Counted from the first letter of the stretch, positions 17,650 to 27,027 are shown. The stretch: DNA of 64,000 bases from Spinactinospora alkalitolerans (GCF_013408795.1 NZ_JACCCC010000001.1:2356001-2420000), one strand, 5' to 3'. Made by a program: numbers and translations. Notes: generated by a model from the sequence alone, not told the origin.

Positions 17650-20220
17650 CCGATGCTCCGTTCCGGGGTGGGTGTTGGCTCCGCTGCCGCGCGCGGCCGG
17701 CCGTCCGCGCGCCGGTGAGGCCGAAGACCATGGTCAGGCCGCCGCCCGGGGTGTCCTCGGCGGTGAGCGTTCCGCCCATGGCCTCGGTGAAGCCCCGGGC
17801 CACGGCCAGGCCCAGCCCGAGTCCGCTGCCCCTGGGCGCGTCGCCCAGCCGCTGGAAGGACTCGAAGATCCGCTCCTTGGACTCGTCGGGGACGCCGGGG
17901 CCGTGGTCGACGACGCGCAGTTCGACGGTGCCGCCCAGCGCGCTGCCCGCGACCCGCACCGGGCGGGGCCCGCGGTTGTGGCGCAGGGCGTTCTCGACGA
18001 CGTTGGCGACGGCCCGCTCCAGCAGTCCCGGATCGCAGCGCACCCGGGGCAGGTCGTCGGGGACGTCGATGTCGACGCCGTCGGCCGCGCCGCCCAGCAG
18101 GGCGGCCGGCACGGCCTCCTCCAGTCCCACGGTGCGGTGGACGGGGGTCACCGCACCGGTCTGCAGCCGGCTCATGTCGAGCAGGTTGGCCACGAGGGCG
18201 TCGAGCCGGTCGGCGGAGTCCTCGACCGTGGCCAGCAGCTCCGAGCGGTCGTCCTCGTCGAGGTCGATGTCGGTGGCGCGCAGGCTGCCCACGGCGGCCT
18301 TGATGGAGGCCAGAGGGGTGCGCAGGTCGTGGGAGACCGCGGCGAGCAGCGCGGTGCGGATCTTGTTGCCCGCGGCCTGGCGGCGCGCCTCGGCCGCGTC
18401 GCGCTCCAGCCGCCGGCGCTCCAGCGCGATGCCGACGTGCGTGGCGAACGCCCCGAGCACGCGCCGGTCGGCGGCGGCCAGGACGTGGCCGCGCAGGGCC
18501 AGCACGAGGGAGTCGCCGACGGTGACCAGCGCGTCGGCCTGGTCGGGGTCGCCGCACGGGCCGGGGCCGACGCTCTCGACGGTGCTCCAGGTCCCGCCGT
18601 CGCCGCACCGCAGCAGCGCGGCGGAGCGCTGGCCGAAGGTCTCGCGGACCTGCCGCAGCAGCGAGGTGGTCGGCCGGGGGTCGCCCAGCAGGCTGGTGGC
18701 GAGCAGGCTGAGGGTGGTGGCCTCGGCGCGGGCGTGCGCGGCCTGGTCGGCGCGGCGCCGGGCCAGGTCGACGACGAGCGCGACCGCTATGCCGACCAGT
18801 AGGAAGACGGCGAGTGCGATGACGTTGTCGAGGCCGGCGACGGTGAGCCCGTAGAGCGGATGGGTGAAGAAGAAGTTGAGCAGCGCGGTGGCCCACAGGG
18901 CGGCGAACACGGCGGCCCGCAGCCCTCCTGCCAGCGCCACGGCGACGGTGGCCGGCAGGAACAGCAGCACCGCTGTGGTCATCCCCAACAGGTCGGGACC
19001 TGGCAGGTGCAGCAGCACGGTGACCAGGGGCGGGCCGAGGACGGCCATGGCCCAGACCCGCGCCGTCCGCCGTCGGCCGTGCCGGTGGGACCGGGGCGGC
19101 AGCAGCCCGCGACCGCGGCCGATGTGCTCGTGGGTGACGATGTGGACGTCGATGTCGCCGGACTCGCGCGTCACCGTCATGCCCACGCCGGGCCCGAAGA
19201 CGTGCTGCCAGCTGCGGCGGCGCGAGGAGCCGAGGACGATCTGGGTGGCGTTGACCCCGCGGGCGAAGTCCAGCAGCGCCGCCGCGACGTCGTCACCGAT
19301 GACCTGGTGGTAGGTGCCGCCGAGGCTTTCGGTGAGTCGCCGCTGGCGCGCGAGCGCGTCGGGCGTGGCGGAGGTGAGTCCGTCGTCCTTGACCACGTGC
19401 ACCGCCATGAGCTGGCTGGGCTGCGGCCGCCCGGCCCTGGACCGGGCGGCGATGCGCGCGGCGCGGCGGATGAGGGTCTCCCCCTCGGGTCCGCCGGTGA
19501 GCGCCACGATGACCCGCTCACGCGCCTCCCAGGTCGCGCGGATCCCGTGCGCACCCCGGTAGCGGGCCAGCCCTTCGTCCACGCGGTCGGCCACCCACAG
19601 CAGGGCGAGCTCCCGCAGCGCGGTGAGGTTGCCCTCCCTGAAGTAGTTGGACAGCGCGGCGTCGATCCGCTCCGCGGGGTAGACGTTGCCATGCGCTGGC
19701 GCAGCGCGTGCGGCGACATGTCGCACAGCTCGATCTGGTCGGCCTGGCGCACCGTCTCGTCAGGGATCGTCTCCCGCTGGCGCGTTCCGGTGATCTGCTC
19801 GATGACGCCGTTGAGCGACTCCAGGTGCTGGATGTTGAGGGTGGAGATGACGTCGATACCGGCGTCGAGGATCTCCTCGACGTCCTGGTGGCGCTTTGCG
19901 TTGCGCGATCCGGGCACGTTGGTGTGCGCGAGTTCGTCGATCACCGCCACCGCGGGCCGACGCCGCAGCACGGCGTCGACGTCGAGCTCCTCGAAGGTGG
20001 CCCCGCGACATGCCAGGACCCGCCGGGGCAGCACCTCCAGCCCGTCCAGCAGCTCGGCGGTCCTGGCGCGGCCGTGCGCCTCGACGTATCCCACGGCGAT
20101 GTCGGCGCCGCGCCCCCTGCGGCGCCGCGCCTCGTCCAACGCGGCGTAGGTCTTGCCCACCCCGGGCGCCGCCCCCAGGTAGACGCGCAGTCGTCCCCGT
20201 GCCCGTGTCACACCCTTCAT
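17627..20220 (-). pseudogene. kdpD: KdpD sensor kinase gene with frameshift
   Basis: Two abutting frames make up a complete KdpD. The N-terminal frame (from 20220) has Walker A GAAPGVGKT, VIDELAHTNVPGSRN and TLNIQHLESLN. The second frame (to 17627) continues HGNVYPAERIDAALSNYFREGNLTALRELALLWVADRV, then a USP-like domain, four membrane segments, a GAF-like region, the HisKA phosphorylation site AAVSHDLRTPLASIK and an HATPase domain. The break is at 19689-19695: the family sequence RMAHGN would need a tandem GCATGGC repeat, but only one copy of this 7-mer is present, so a 7-bp deletion between direct repeats explains the shift. The second frame has a GTG near 19726 and could be translated alone. 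The membrane and kinase half is intact, so the break looks recent, phase-variable or a sequencing error. Confidence 0.88.
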
Positions 20221-20265
20221 TGTGGCTCCGCGGCTCCTCTCTCCGCGCGGTGCCCACGGTCCGGG

Positions 20266-21027
20266 TCAGTCGCCCGAGTGCCGGAACAGGTAGTTGCGGA
20301 TTCCGGGGACGACGCGGGTGACGGGGTGCCAGCCGGTGCCCCGCAGCGCGTACATGCGGTAGCCGCGCGCGCTCAGCCACGCGGTGACGTCCTCGGGCTC
20401 GTGGCCGTAGCGCCGGGTGTGCCGCGCCTCGATCTCCAGCAGCAGGGCCGGGCGGTGCGACTCGATCGTCTGCTCGGCTCCGTGCAGCAGCGCCAGCTCC
20501 GCGCCCTCGACGTCGCCCTTGATGAAGTCGACCCGTTCGATGCCGGCGCTCGCGCACAGGCCGTCCAGGGACTCCACCCGGACCCTGACGTCGATGTGGG
20601 CCTCGAACTCGTCGTTGGGCCCGACGCCGAGGGCGTCGCGCTCGATGAAGGAGCGCCCGGTCACGAGCCCGCCGTTGCGCACCGGAACCCGGATCACGGT
20701 CTCGTCCGAGGCCGCTCCCAGGGCGAGGGCGTGCCGACGGACGTTGGCGCCGCTGCGCGGCCGCAGCAGGGCGCTCATCGCCGGGTGCGCGAACAGCAGC
20801 GGCTCCACGCTGTGCACCGTGCCGCGCGGCCCGGCGAGGTCGGACAGCACCGCGGTGTAGAGCCCCAGCGCCGCACCGGCGTCGACGCACACCATCCCCG
20901 GGCGCACGACCCTGCGCAGCCCGAGCACCTCCGACTCCACCCACGGCGTCGTGCGGGCCAGCAGGCGCAACATCGCGGACAGGGCCTTGGTCCGCGCGCC
21001 GCGGACCGGGGAGGGGGAGTCGCTCAT
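20266..21027 (-). CDS. FkbM family methyltransferase
   Basis: 253 residues. The SAM-binding region CVDAGAALGLYTAVLSDLAGPRGTVHSVEP and the FkbM-type VDFIKGDVEGAELALLHGAE with ALLLEIEARHTRRYG are clear. FkbM-type enzymes O-methylate sugars or polyketides; the substrate is unknown. ATG 21027 is the first start that keeps the family N-terminus; its ribosome site is weak. It lies between the kdp genes and a terminator of the LacI gene, so it is probably transcribed alone. Confidence 0.85.
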   Translation of the reverse strand: MSDSPSPVRGARTKALSAMLRLLARTTPWVESEVLGLRRVVRPGMVCVDAGAALGLYTAVLSDLAGPRGTVHSVEPLLFAHPAMSALLRPRSGANVRRHALALGAASDETVIRVPVRNGGLVTGRSFIERDALGVGPNDEFEAHIDVRVRVESLDGLCASAGIERVDFIKGDVEGAELALLHGAEQTIESHRPALLLEIEARHTRRYGHEPEDVTAWLSARGYRMYALRGTGWHPVTRVVPGIRNYLFRHSGD

Positions 21028-21056
21028 GCCGAAAAGGCTATCCCCGCCCGGGCGGG

Positions 21057-21083
21057 CGCACCCCGGCAGCGCGCCGGGGTGCG
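21057..21083 (-). terminator. hairpin after the LacI regulator
   Basis: CGCACCCCGGC / GCCGGGGTGCG with loop AGCGC, between the end of the LacI-family gene and the start of the FkbM gene. Confidence 0.65.
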
Positions 21084-21145
21084 GCTCCTCCCGCCGGAGG
21101 CGGGGCCGCGGGCGGTCGGGGGAGGGGAGCGCGGGGATGCGGGGG

Positions 21146-22183
21146 TCAGGACGTCGGCGCGCCCCGCGCTGGGGGCGGGGCCGCGGGGAGCGCGGAGCTG
21201 GCCCGCACCCGCAGCCGGGGCCGCAGCAGGTGCACGCCCGGCCGCGGTTCACCGCCGAGGCCGCGCATCACCGCCCGCACCGCCGAGCTGGCGATCTCCT
21301 CGGCCGGGATGGCCACGGCGGTGATCGGGACGGGCAGGCTCTCGGCCTGCTGGTCGGAGCAGATCGCCACCACGGACAGGTCGTCGGGGATCCGCACGCC
21401 GTCGGAGCCCAGGATGTCCAGCAGCGCGGGCAGCGCGTCCTCGTTGTGCACGACCAGGCCGCTGGGCTCCGGCCCGGCCGCCCGCAGCTCCGCCAGCGCC
21501 CTGCGGACACCGGTGTGGTCGGGCGTGCACGCGACGCTGGCCGCGGCGGCCCCGTGCCGCTCGGCCGCCCCGCGGAACCCCGCGAGGGTGTGCCACGCGA
21601 AGCTGGTGCCGCGCTCGTAGACCTGAGCGGGGGCGCCGATGAAGCCGATCCTGCGGTGGCCGAGACCGGCCAGGTGGTCGACGCACACGGCGCCGGCGGT
21701 CTCGAAGTCGAGGTCGACGCAGGCCAGGCCGGACGGGTCGGCCGGCACGCCGATGAGGGCGCTGGGCTGAGGGAGTCGGCGCAGGACCTCCAGCCGGGGA
21801 TCGTCCTCCTCGATGTCCATCACGATGAGGGCGTCGGTCATGGCGGTGCCGGCCACCCGCCGCAGGCCCTCGACGCCCTCGTCCTGGGTGAGCAGCAGGA
21901 CGTCGTGCTCGTGCGCCCGGGCCGCGGTGACCACGCCGGTCACGAACTGCATGAGGACGGGCACGTGCATGTCGGAGCGCAGCGGCATCACCAGGGCCAG
22001 GACGTTGGTCCGGCTGCTGGCCAGCGCACGGGCCCCGGCGTTGGGGCGGTAGCCCAGCTCGCGGATCGACGCCCGCACCCGCTGCTCGGTCTCGGCGGAG
22101 ATGGAGCGCTTGCCCGAGAGCACGTAGGAGACCGTGCTGATCGAGACGTGGGCGTGGCGGGCGACGTCGGCGATCGTCACCAC
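21146..22183 (-). CDS. LacI family repressor of the divergent GH3 gene
   Basis: 345 residues. The N-terminal helix-turn-helix and hinge (VTIADVARHAHVSISTVSYVLSGKRSISAETEQRV, GYRPNAGARALASSRTN) are followed by a periplasmic-binding-protein-like sensor domain (GRRIGFIG-type GHRRIGFIGAPAQVYERG, VHNEDALPALLDIL). The start is one of two consecutive GTG codons (22183 or 22180) preceded by GGGAGG. Three copies of TCGAAGCGCTTCGA stand in the 404-bp gap to the secreted GH3 gene; one lies 26 bp upstream of its own start, so autoregulation and repression of the glycosidase are likely. The inducer is presumably a product of that enzyme. Confidence 0.93.
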   Translation of the reverse strand: MVTIADVARHAHVSISTVSYVLSGKRSISAETEQRVRASIRELGYRPNAGARALASSRTNVLALVMPLRSDMHVPVLMQFVTGVVTAARAHEHDVLLLTQDEGVEGLRRVAGTAMTDALIVMDIEEDDPRLEVLRRLPQPSALIGVPADPSGLACVDLDFETAGAVCVDHLAGLGHRRIGFIGAPAQVYERGTSFAWHTLAGFRGAAERHGAAAASVACTPDHTGVRRALAELRAAGPEPSGLVVHNEDALPALLDILGSDGVRIPDDLSVVAICSDQQAESLPVPITAVAIPAEEIASSAVRAVMRGLGGEPRPGVHLLRPRLRVRASSALPAAPPPARGAPTS

Positions 22184-22208
22184 GGGGCCTCCCGGGGGTG
22201 CGGCGGGG

Positions 22209-22222
22209 TCGAAGCGCTTCGA
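22209..22222. promoter_or_regulatory. LacI-type operator 1
   Basis: Perfect 14-bp palindrome TCGAAGCGCTTCGA with the central CG of LacI-family sites, just upstream of the repressor's own start. Confidence 0.8.
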
Positions 22223-22363
22223 AAGTGGTCCGCACCATAGTCCAGAGCGGAGTGTGCCGCAATGGGCCCGCGGCGGCCCTCGTCGGAGGGCTGCGCACGC
22301 ACCGGCCGCGGCGCACGTGACCCATTGCGCACACATTGTGAGCGACGTAACATCCAACCCGAA

Positions 22364-22377
22364 TCGAAGCGCTTCGA
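22364..22377. promoter_or_regulatory. LacI-type operator 2
   Basis: A second identical TCGAAGCGCTTCGA, in the middle of the divergent intergenic region. Confidence 0.8.
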
Positions 22378-22452
22378 GACCTGGAGCCCCCGACCCCACC
22401 GCGCGCGCACCGAGAGCCCCCGGCCGCCGCCCGAGCGGCCGCGCCGGTGCTG

Positions 22453-22466
22453 TCGAAGCGCTTCGA
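22453..22466. promoter_or_regulatory. LacI-type operator 3
   Basis: A third identical palindrome, about 120 bp before the GH3 start. Spacings between centres are about 155 and 89 bp, which would allow DNA looping. Confidence 0.8.
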
Positions 22467-22587
22467 CGGTGCAACGGCGCACCCGGCCCGGCGGCCCCGA
22501 CCGGACCTCTGCCCCGCAATCCGGTCCGCGACCCCGACACGGGCCCACCCGACGCCCCGGTTCGATGCCCCCGATCGAAGGAGCACG

Positions 22588-25554
22588 TTGGCCGTGAAAC
22601 CGAGATCCCCCCACCCGACCGGCGCGCGGCGGTTCCTGCGTCGGCTCACCGCACTCGCCCTCGCGGCCTGCCTGCTGGCCGCGCCGGCGAACCCGGCGGC
22701 GGCCCAGGAGACCCTGCCGTTCCGCGATCCCGGCCTGCCGCTGGAGGAGCGGGTGGCCGACCTCCTCGGCCGCCTCACCCTCGACGAGAAGGTCTCGCTG
22801 CTCCACCAGTACCAGCCCGCCGTCCCGCGCCTGGGGATCGAGCCGTTCCGCACCGGCTCCGAGGCCCTGCACGGGGTGTCCTGGCTCGGGCCGGCGACGG
22901 TGTTCCCGCAGTCCGTCGGCCTGGGCAGCACATGGGACCCGGAGCTGGTGGAACGGGTCGGCGACGCCGTCGGCACCGAGATGCGCGGCTACCACGCCCA
23001 GGACCCCGCGGCCAACGGCCTCAACGTCTGGGCCCCGGTCGTCGACCCGCTGCGCGACCCGCGCTGGGGCCGCAACGAGGAGGGCTACTCCGAGGACCCG
23101 GCCCTCATCGGGGCGATGTCCACGGCCTACGCCGGCGGCCTGCGCGGCGACGACCCGTTCTACCTGAAGACCGCTCCGACGCTGAAGCACTTCATGGGCT
23201 ACAACGTCGAGGCCGACCGCGACCGGCTCTCGATCAGCGTGCCGCCGCGGGTCATGCACGAGTACGTCCACCGGGCGTTCCGTCCCGCCATCGCCGCGGG
23301 CAACGCCACCGGGGTGATGGCCTCCTACAACCTGGTCAACGGCCGCCCGGCGCACCTGGCGCCCGAGATCAACGACGCGGTGCGCACCTGGACCGACGAG
23401 GAGCTCATGGTCGTCAGCGACGCCTTCGGGCCCTCCAACGTCGTCAACACCCAGGAGTACTACCAGAGCCACCCCGAATCCCACGCCGCGATGCTGCGGG
23501 CCGGGATCGACAGCTTCACCGACCAGGGCACCGAGTCGGAGTTCACCATCGAGCAGATCGAGGCCGCCCTGGACCAGGGGCTGGTCTCCGAGGCCGACGT
23601 CGACACCGCGGTCGGCCGCATCCTGTCCGTGCGGTTCCGGCTCGGCGAGTTCGACCCGCCGGAGCTCAACCCCTACGCCGACATCACCGCCGATGCCATC
23701 GACTCCCCCGAGCACCGCGAACTCGCGCGCGAGGCGGCGCGCGAGCAGATGGTGCTGCTGAAGAACGCCGACGGCGCCCTGCCGCTCGACCCGGGGAAGG
23801 ACCGGGAGGTCGCGGTGGTCGGGCCGCTGGCCGACACCCTGTACGAGGACTGGTACAGCGGGACGATGCCCTACGAGGTCACCCCGGCCGACGGCATCGC
23901 GCGGCGGCTCGGCGAGCAGGGGAGCGTCGTCTCCAGTGAGGGCGCCGACCGGATCGCGCTGAAGACCGCCGACGGCCGCTACGTCACCGCGGCCTCCGAC
24001 GCCGACGGCGGCCCGCTCCGGGCCGACGGCGACGGCGCCGAGGACGCCCGCGCCATCAGCGTGTTCGACTGGGGCGAGGGCGTGGTGACCCTGCGCACCG
24101 AGGCCAACGGCAAGGTCGTCGGCCTGGGCGAGGGCAACCTGCTGTACAACGACCAGGAGCAGCCCAACGGCTGGTCCGTCCAGCAGCTCTTCCGGTTCGA
24201 GGAGCGCTCCGAGGGCCGCTACGTCATCAAGTACGCCGGCTACGACACCTGGAACCGGAAGTACGTGGTCGTCGGCGACGACGGGACCCTGTCGGTGAGC
24301 GCGGAGACGGCCGAGGAGGCCACGGAGTTCACCCGCGAGACGCTGGCCGACGGCACCGAGGAGGCGGTCGAGGCCGCGGCCGCGGCCGACACCGCGGTGG
24401 TCGTCGTCGGCAACATGCCCTTCATCAACGGGCGCGAGACCGACGACCGCGAGGACATCGCGCTGCCGTCGGCCCAGCAGGAGCTGGTCAAGGCGGTCAC
24501 CGAGGCCAACCCCGACACCGTCCTGGTGGTCGAGAGCAGCTATCCCCAGGCGATCACCTGGGCCCAGGACCACGTCCCGGCCGTCCTGTGGACCTCCCAC
24601 GCCGGGCAGGAGACCGGCAACGCCCTGGCCGACGTGCTGTTCGGCGACCACAACCCCGGCGGGCGGCTCCCGCAGACCTGGTACCGGTCGGTCGAGGGCC
24701 TGCCGGACATGCTGAACTACGACATCATCGACTCCGGCCACACCTACCAGTACTTCACCGGCGACCCGCTCTACGCCTTCGGGCACGGACTCTCCTACAC
24801 CGGGTTCGAGTACGGCAGGCCCGAGCTCGACGACCGCCGCATCGACGCCGACGGCGAGGTGACGGTGCGCGTGCCGGTCACCAACACCGGCGACCGGGCC
24901 GGCGACGAGGTGGTCCAGCTCTACACCCGGCAGAAGAGGTCACGGGTCGAGCAGCCGCTGAAGACGCTGCGCGACTTCGAGCGGATCCACCTCGACGCCG
25001 GGGAGACGGCCACCGTGGAGCTGCGGGTGCGAGCGGCCGACCTCGCCTTCTGGGACGTGACCCGCGGCCGCTCCGTTGTCGAGGACGCGGCCCACGAGGT
25101 GCTGATCGGCTCCTCCTCCGACGACATCCGGCGCAAGGCCGGGATCAGGGTGCACGGGGAGGACATCCCGGCCAGGGACCTGTCGAAGGAGACCCGCGCC
25201 GTCGACTTCGACGACTACTCGGGCGTGCGGATCGTCGACGAGACCAAGGTGAGCGGCGACGCCGTCGGCACGGGCGAGGAGGGCGGCTGGATCTCCTTCG
25301 CGGAATCGGACCTGCGCTCGCGTCCGGACACCCTCACCGCGCGGGTGGCGCGCGCCTCCGGGGGCGAGGCGGCGATCGAGGTCCGGCTCGGCTCGCCGAC
25401 CGGCCGGCGGATCGGACGCGTCGAGGTCCCCGACACCGGCGGCGCCTACGCCTGGGAGACGGTGTCGGTGGAGCTGGACGGCGCGGCCGGCATCCGCGAC
25501 GTCCACCTCGTCCTCACCGGGGAGCTGCGCGTGAGCTCCTTCTCCCTGACCTGA
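22588..25554 (+). CDS. secreted multidomain GH3 glycosidase with beta-trefoil insert and CBM6-like tail
   Basis: 988 residues with a Sec signal (RRLTALALAACLLAAPANPAAAQ). The GH3 barrel has EALHGVSW, DPRWGRNEEGYSEDP, LKHFMGYNVE, and the nucleophile Asp in VVSDAFGPSN (about 278). The alpha/beta sandwich is interrupted at about 451-585 by a beta-trefoil/fascin-like stretch (RIALKTADGRYVTAAS). It resumes with TAVVVVGNMP and DPLYAFGHGLSYTGFEYG, then a fibronectin-III-like domain (VTNTGDRAGDEVVQLYT). From about 871 a CBM6-like module follows (VDFDDYSGVRIVDE, GAYAWETVSVELDG). It probably hydrolyses xylo- or arabino-type oligosaccharides outside the cell. TTG 22588 has AAGGAG 4 nt upstream; GTG 22594 is an alternative. 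Repression by the divergent LacI protein is likely. Confidence 0.9.
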   Translation: MAVKPRSPHPTGARRFLRRLTALALAACLLAAPANPAAAQETLPFRDPGLPLEERVADLLGRLTLDEKVSLLHQYQPAVPRLGIEPFRTGSEALHGVSWLGPATVFPQSVGLGSTWDPELVERVGDAVGTEMRGYHAQDPAANGLNVWAPVVDPLRDPRWGRNEEGYSEDPALIGAMSTAYAGGLRGDDPFYLKTAPTLKHFMGYNVEADRDRLSISVPPRVMHEYVHRAFRPAIAAGNATGVMASYNLVNGRPAHLAPEINDAVRTWTDEELMVVSDAFGPSNVVNTQEYYQSHPESHAAMLRAGIDSFTDQGTESEFTIEQIEAALDQGLVSEADVDTAVGRILSVRFRLGEFDPPELNPYADITADAIDSPEHRELAREAAREQMVLLKNADGALPLDPGKDREVAVVGPLADTLYEDWYSGTMPYEVTPADGIARRLGEQGSVVSSEGADRIALKTADGRYVTAASDADGGPLRADGDGAEDARAISVFDWGEGVVTLRTEANGKVVGLGEGNLLYNDQEQPNGWSVQQLFRFEERSEGRYVIKYAGYDTWNRKYVVVGDDGTLSVSAETAEEATEFTRETLADGTEEAVEAAAAADTAVVVVGNMPFINGRETDDREDIALPSAQQELVKAVTEANPDTVLVVESSYPQAITWAQDHVPAVLWTSHAGQETGNALADVLFGDHNPGGRLPQTWYRSVEGLPDMLNYDIIDSGHTYQYFTGDPLYAFGHGLSYTGFEYGRPELDDRRIDADGEVTVRVPVTNTGDRAGDEVVQLYTRQKRSRVEQPLKTLRDFERIHLDAGETATVELRVRAADLAFWDVTRGRSVVEDAAHEVLIGSSSDDIRRKAGIRVHGEDIPARDLSKETRAVDFDDYSGVRIVDETKVSGDAVGTGEEGGWISFAESDLRSRPDTLTARVARASGGEAAIEVRLGSPTGRRIGRVEVPDTGGAYAWETVSVELDGAAGIRDVHLVLTGELRVSSFSLT

Positions 25555-25570
25555 CCGGAGTCCTCTTCCC

Positions 25571-25636
25571 CCGCCGATCTTGACCTTGTGGGGCCCGAAT
25601 CCGCTGATTCGTGCCCCACAAGGTCAAGATCGGCGG
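25571..25636. terminator. 24-bp perfect palindrome between convergent genes
   Basis: Arms 25571-25594 and 25613-25636 are fully complementary; an inner CGAAT/ATTCG stem tightens the loop. A run of A follows on the right, so it can act as a terminator leftward, and T/C-rich sequence precedes it. The arm contains TTGACCTTGTGGGGC, also found at 2717 beside the dispersed repeat. Confidence 0.75.
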
Positions 25637-25649
25637 AAAACCCGCGTGG

Positions 25650-26831
25650 TCAGGGGTGGAACAGGACCTTCACCGCCCCGTCCTGCTTCTTCTGGAAGGT
25701 GTCGTAGGCCGCGGGCCCCTCCTGCAGGGGGACCCGGTGGGTGGCGAAGTCGTCGACGCCCAGCGGGTCGTCGTCGGTGAGCAGCGGCAGGATGTCGTCG
25801 ATCCAGGGTTTGACGTTGGCCTGGCCCATGCGCAACTGGATCTGCTTGTCGAACAGCGTGAGCATGGGCAGCGGGTCGGTCATCCCGCCGTAGACGCCGA
25901 TGACGGAGATGGTCCCTCCGCGCCGCACAAGGTCGATGGCGGTGTGGAGGGCCGTGAGGCGGTCGACGCCGGCCTTGCTCATGAGCTTGGCCGCCACGTC
26001 GCCGGGAAGGAGCTTGACCATCTGCTGGGCGAGTTTGCCCGCGGCGGTGCCGTGGGCCTCCATCCCCACGGCGTCGATGACCGCGTCGGGGCCGCGGCCC
26101 TCGGTCCGTTCGCGGATGGCCTCGACGACGTCGTCGCTCCCGGTGACGTCGAAGGTCTCGGCGCCGTACCTGCGGGCGCGTTCGAGCCGCTCCGGCACCA
26201 GGTCGACGCCGAAGACCCGCTCGGCGCCATGGTGCCGGGCGATGCGGCAGCACATGTCGCCGATGGGGCCCAGACCGAGCACGGCGACGCTGCCGCCCTG
26301 CGGGACCCCGGCGTACTCGACCGCCTGCCACGCGGTCGGCAGCACGTCGGAGAGGTAGACGAAACGGTCGTCGGCCGGCCCTTCGGGCACCTTGATCGGC
26401 CCGAACTGGGCCTGGGGCACCCTCAGGTACTCGGCCTGGCCGCCCGGCACCGCGCCGTAGAGGCTGGTGTAGCCGAACAGCCTGGCCCCCATGCCCTGCT
26501 CGCGGACCTGGGTGGTCTCGCACTGGGTCGTCAGCCCCTGGACGCACATGAAGCAGCGCCCGCACGCGATCTGGAACGGGACGACCACCCTGTCGCCGGG
26601 GGCGAGCCCGGTGACCTCGCCGCCGACCTCCTCGACCACGCCCATGGGCTCGTGGCCCAGGATGTCCCCTGGACTCAGGAACGGTCCCAGCACGTCGTAG
26701 AGGTGCAGGTCCGAACCGCACAGCCCTGATGTGGTGATGCGCACAACGGCGTCGGTGGGCTCCTGGATCGTGGGATCGGGCACCTCGTCGACGCGCACGT
26801 CGCGTGCTCCGTGCCATACCAGCGCCTTCAT
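25650..26831 (-). CDS. zinc-dependent alcohol dehydrogenase, formaldehyde-dehydrogenase-like
   Basis: 393 residues of a medium-chain dehydrogenase. Catalytic zinc ligands are in CGSDLH and GHEPMG; structural zinc Cys residues are in CGRCFMCVQGLTTQCE. The Rossmann motif VLGLGPIGDMC is followed by DLVPERLERARRYGAET. Family resemblance is to the larger FDH-like branch, which oxidises aldehydes or alcohols with NAD(P). ATG 26831 has GGAGG 9 nt upstream. It is a single gene converging on the GH3 gene across the palindrome terminator. Confidence 0.9.
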   Translation of the reverse strand: MKALVWHGARDVRVDEVPDPTIQEPTDAVVRITTSGLCGSDLHLYDVLGPFLSPGDILGHEPMGVVEEVGGEVTGLAPGDRVVVPFQIACGRCFMCVQGLTTQCETTQVREQGMGARLFGYTSLYGAVPGGQAEYLRVPQAQFGPIKVPEGPADDRFVYLSDVLPTAWQAVEYAGVPQGGSVAVLGLGPIGDMCCRIARHHGAERVFGVDLVPERLERARRYGAETFDVTGSDDVVEAIRERTEGRGPDAVIDAVGMEAHGTAAGKLAQQMVKLLPGDVAAKLMSKAGVDRLTALHTAIDLVRRGGTISVIGVYGGMTDPLPMLTLFDKQIQLRMGQANVKPWIDDILPLLTDDDPLGVDDFATHRVPLQEGPAAYDTFQKKQDGAVKVLFHP

Positions 26832-26999
26832 CGGTCTTGACCTCCGCTTCCCGGGGACGTGTGCGCGGGCGGTCGACCCGACAGCCCGTGTATCGCCGCC
26901 GCTGCCCAGCGAGCCGCCGTTTAACCCACGGGCACGGGAAACCGGCCCGCGGCGCCACACAGGTCACACGGGGTGATCAATGCACCATTTCGCCCATGT

Positions 27000-27027
27000 T
27001 TGACATAAGACGCGGCATAGGTAGTGT
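27000..27027 (+). promoter_or_regulatory. sigma-70-type promoter
   Basis: TTGACA (27000-27005), 16-bp spacer, TAGTGT (27022-27027). It is directed toward the NlpC/P60 gene. Confidence 0.5.
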
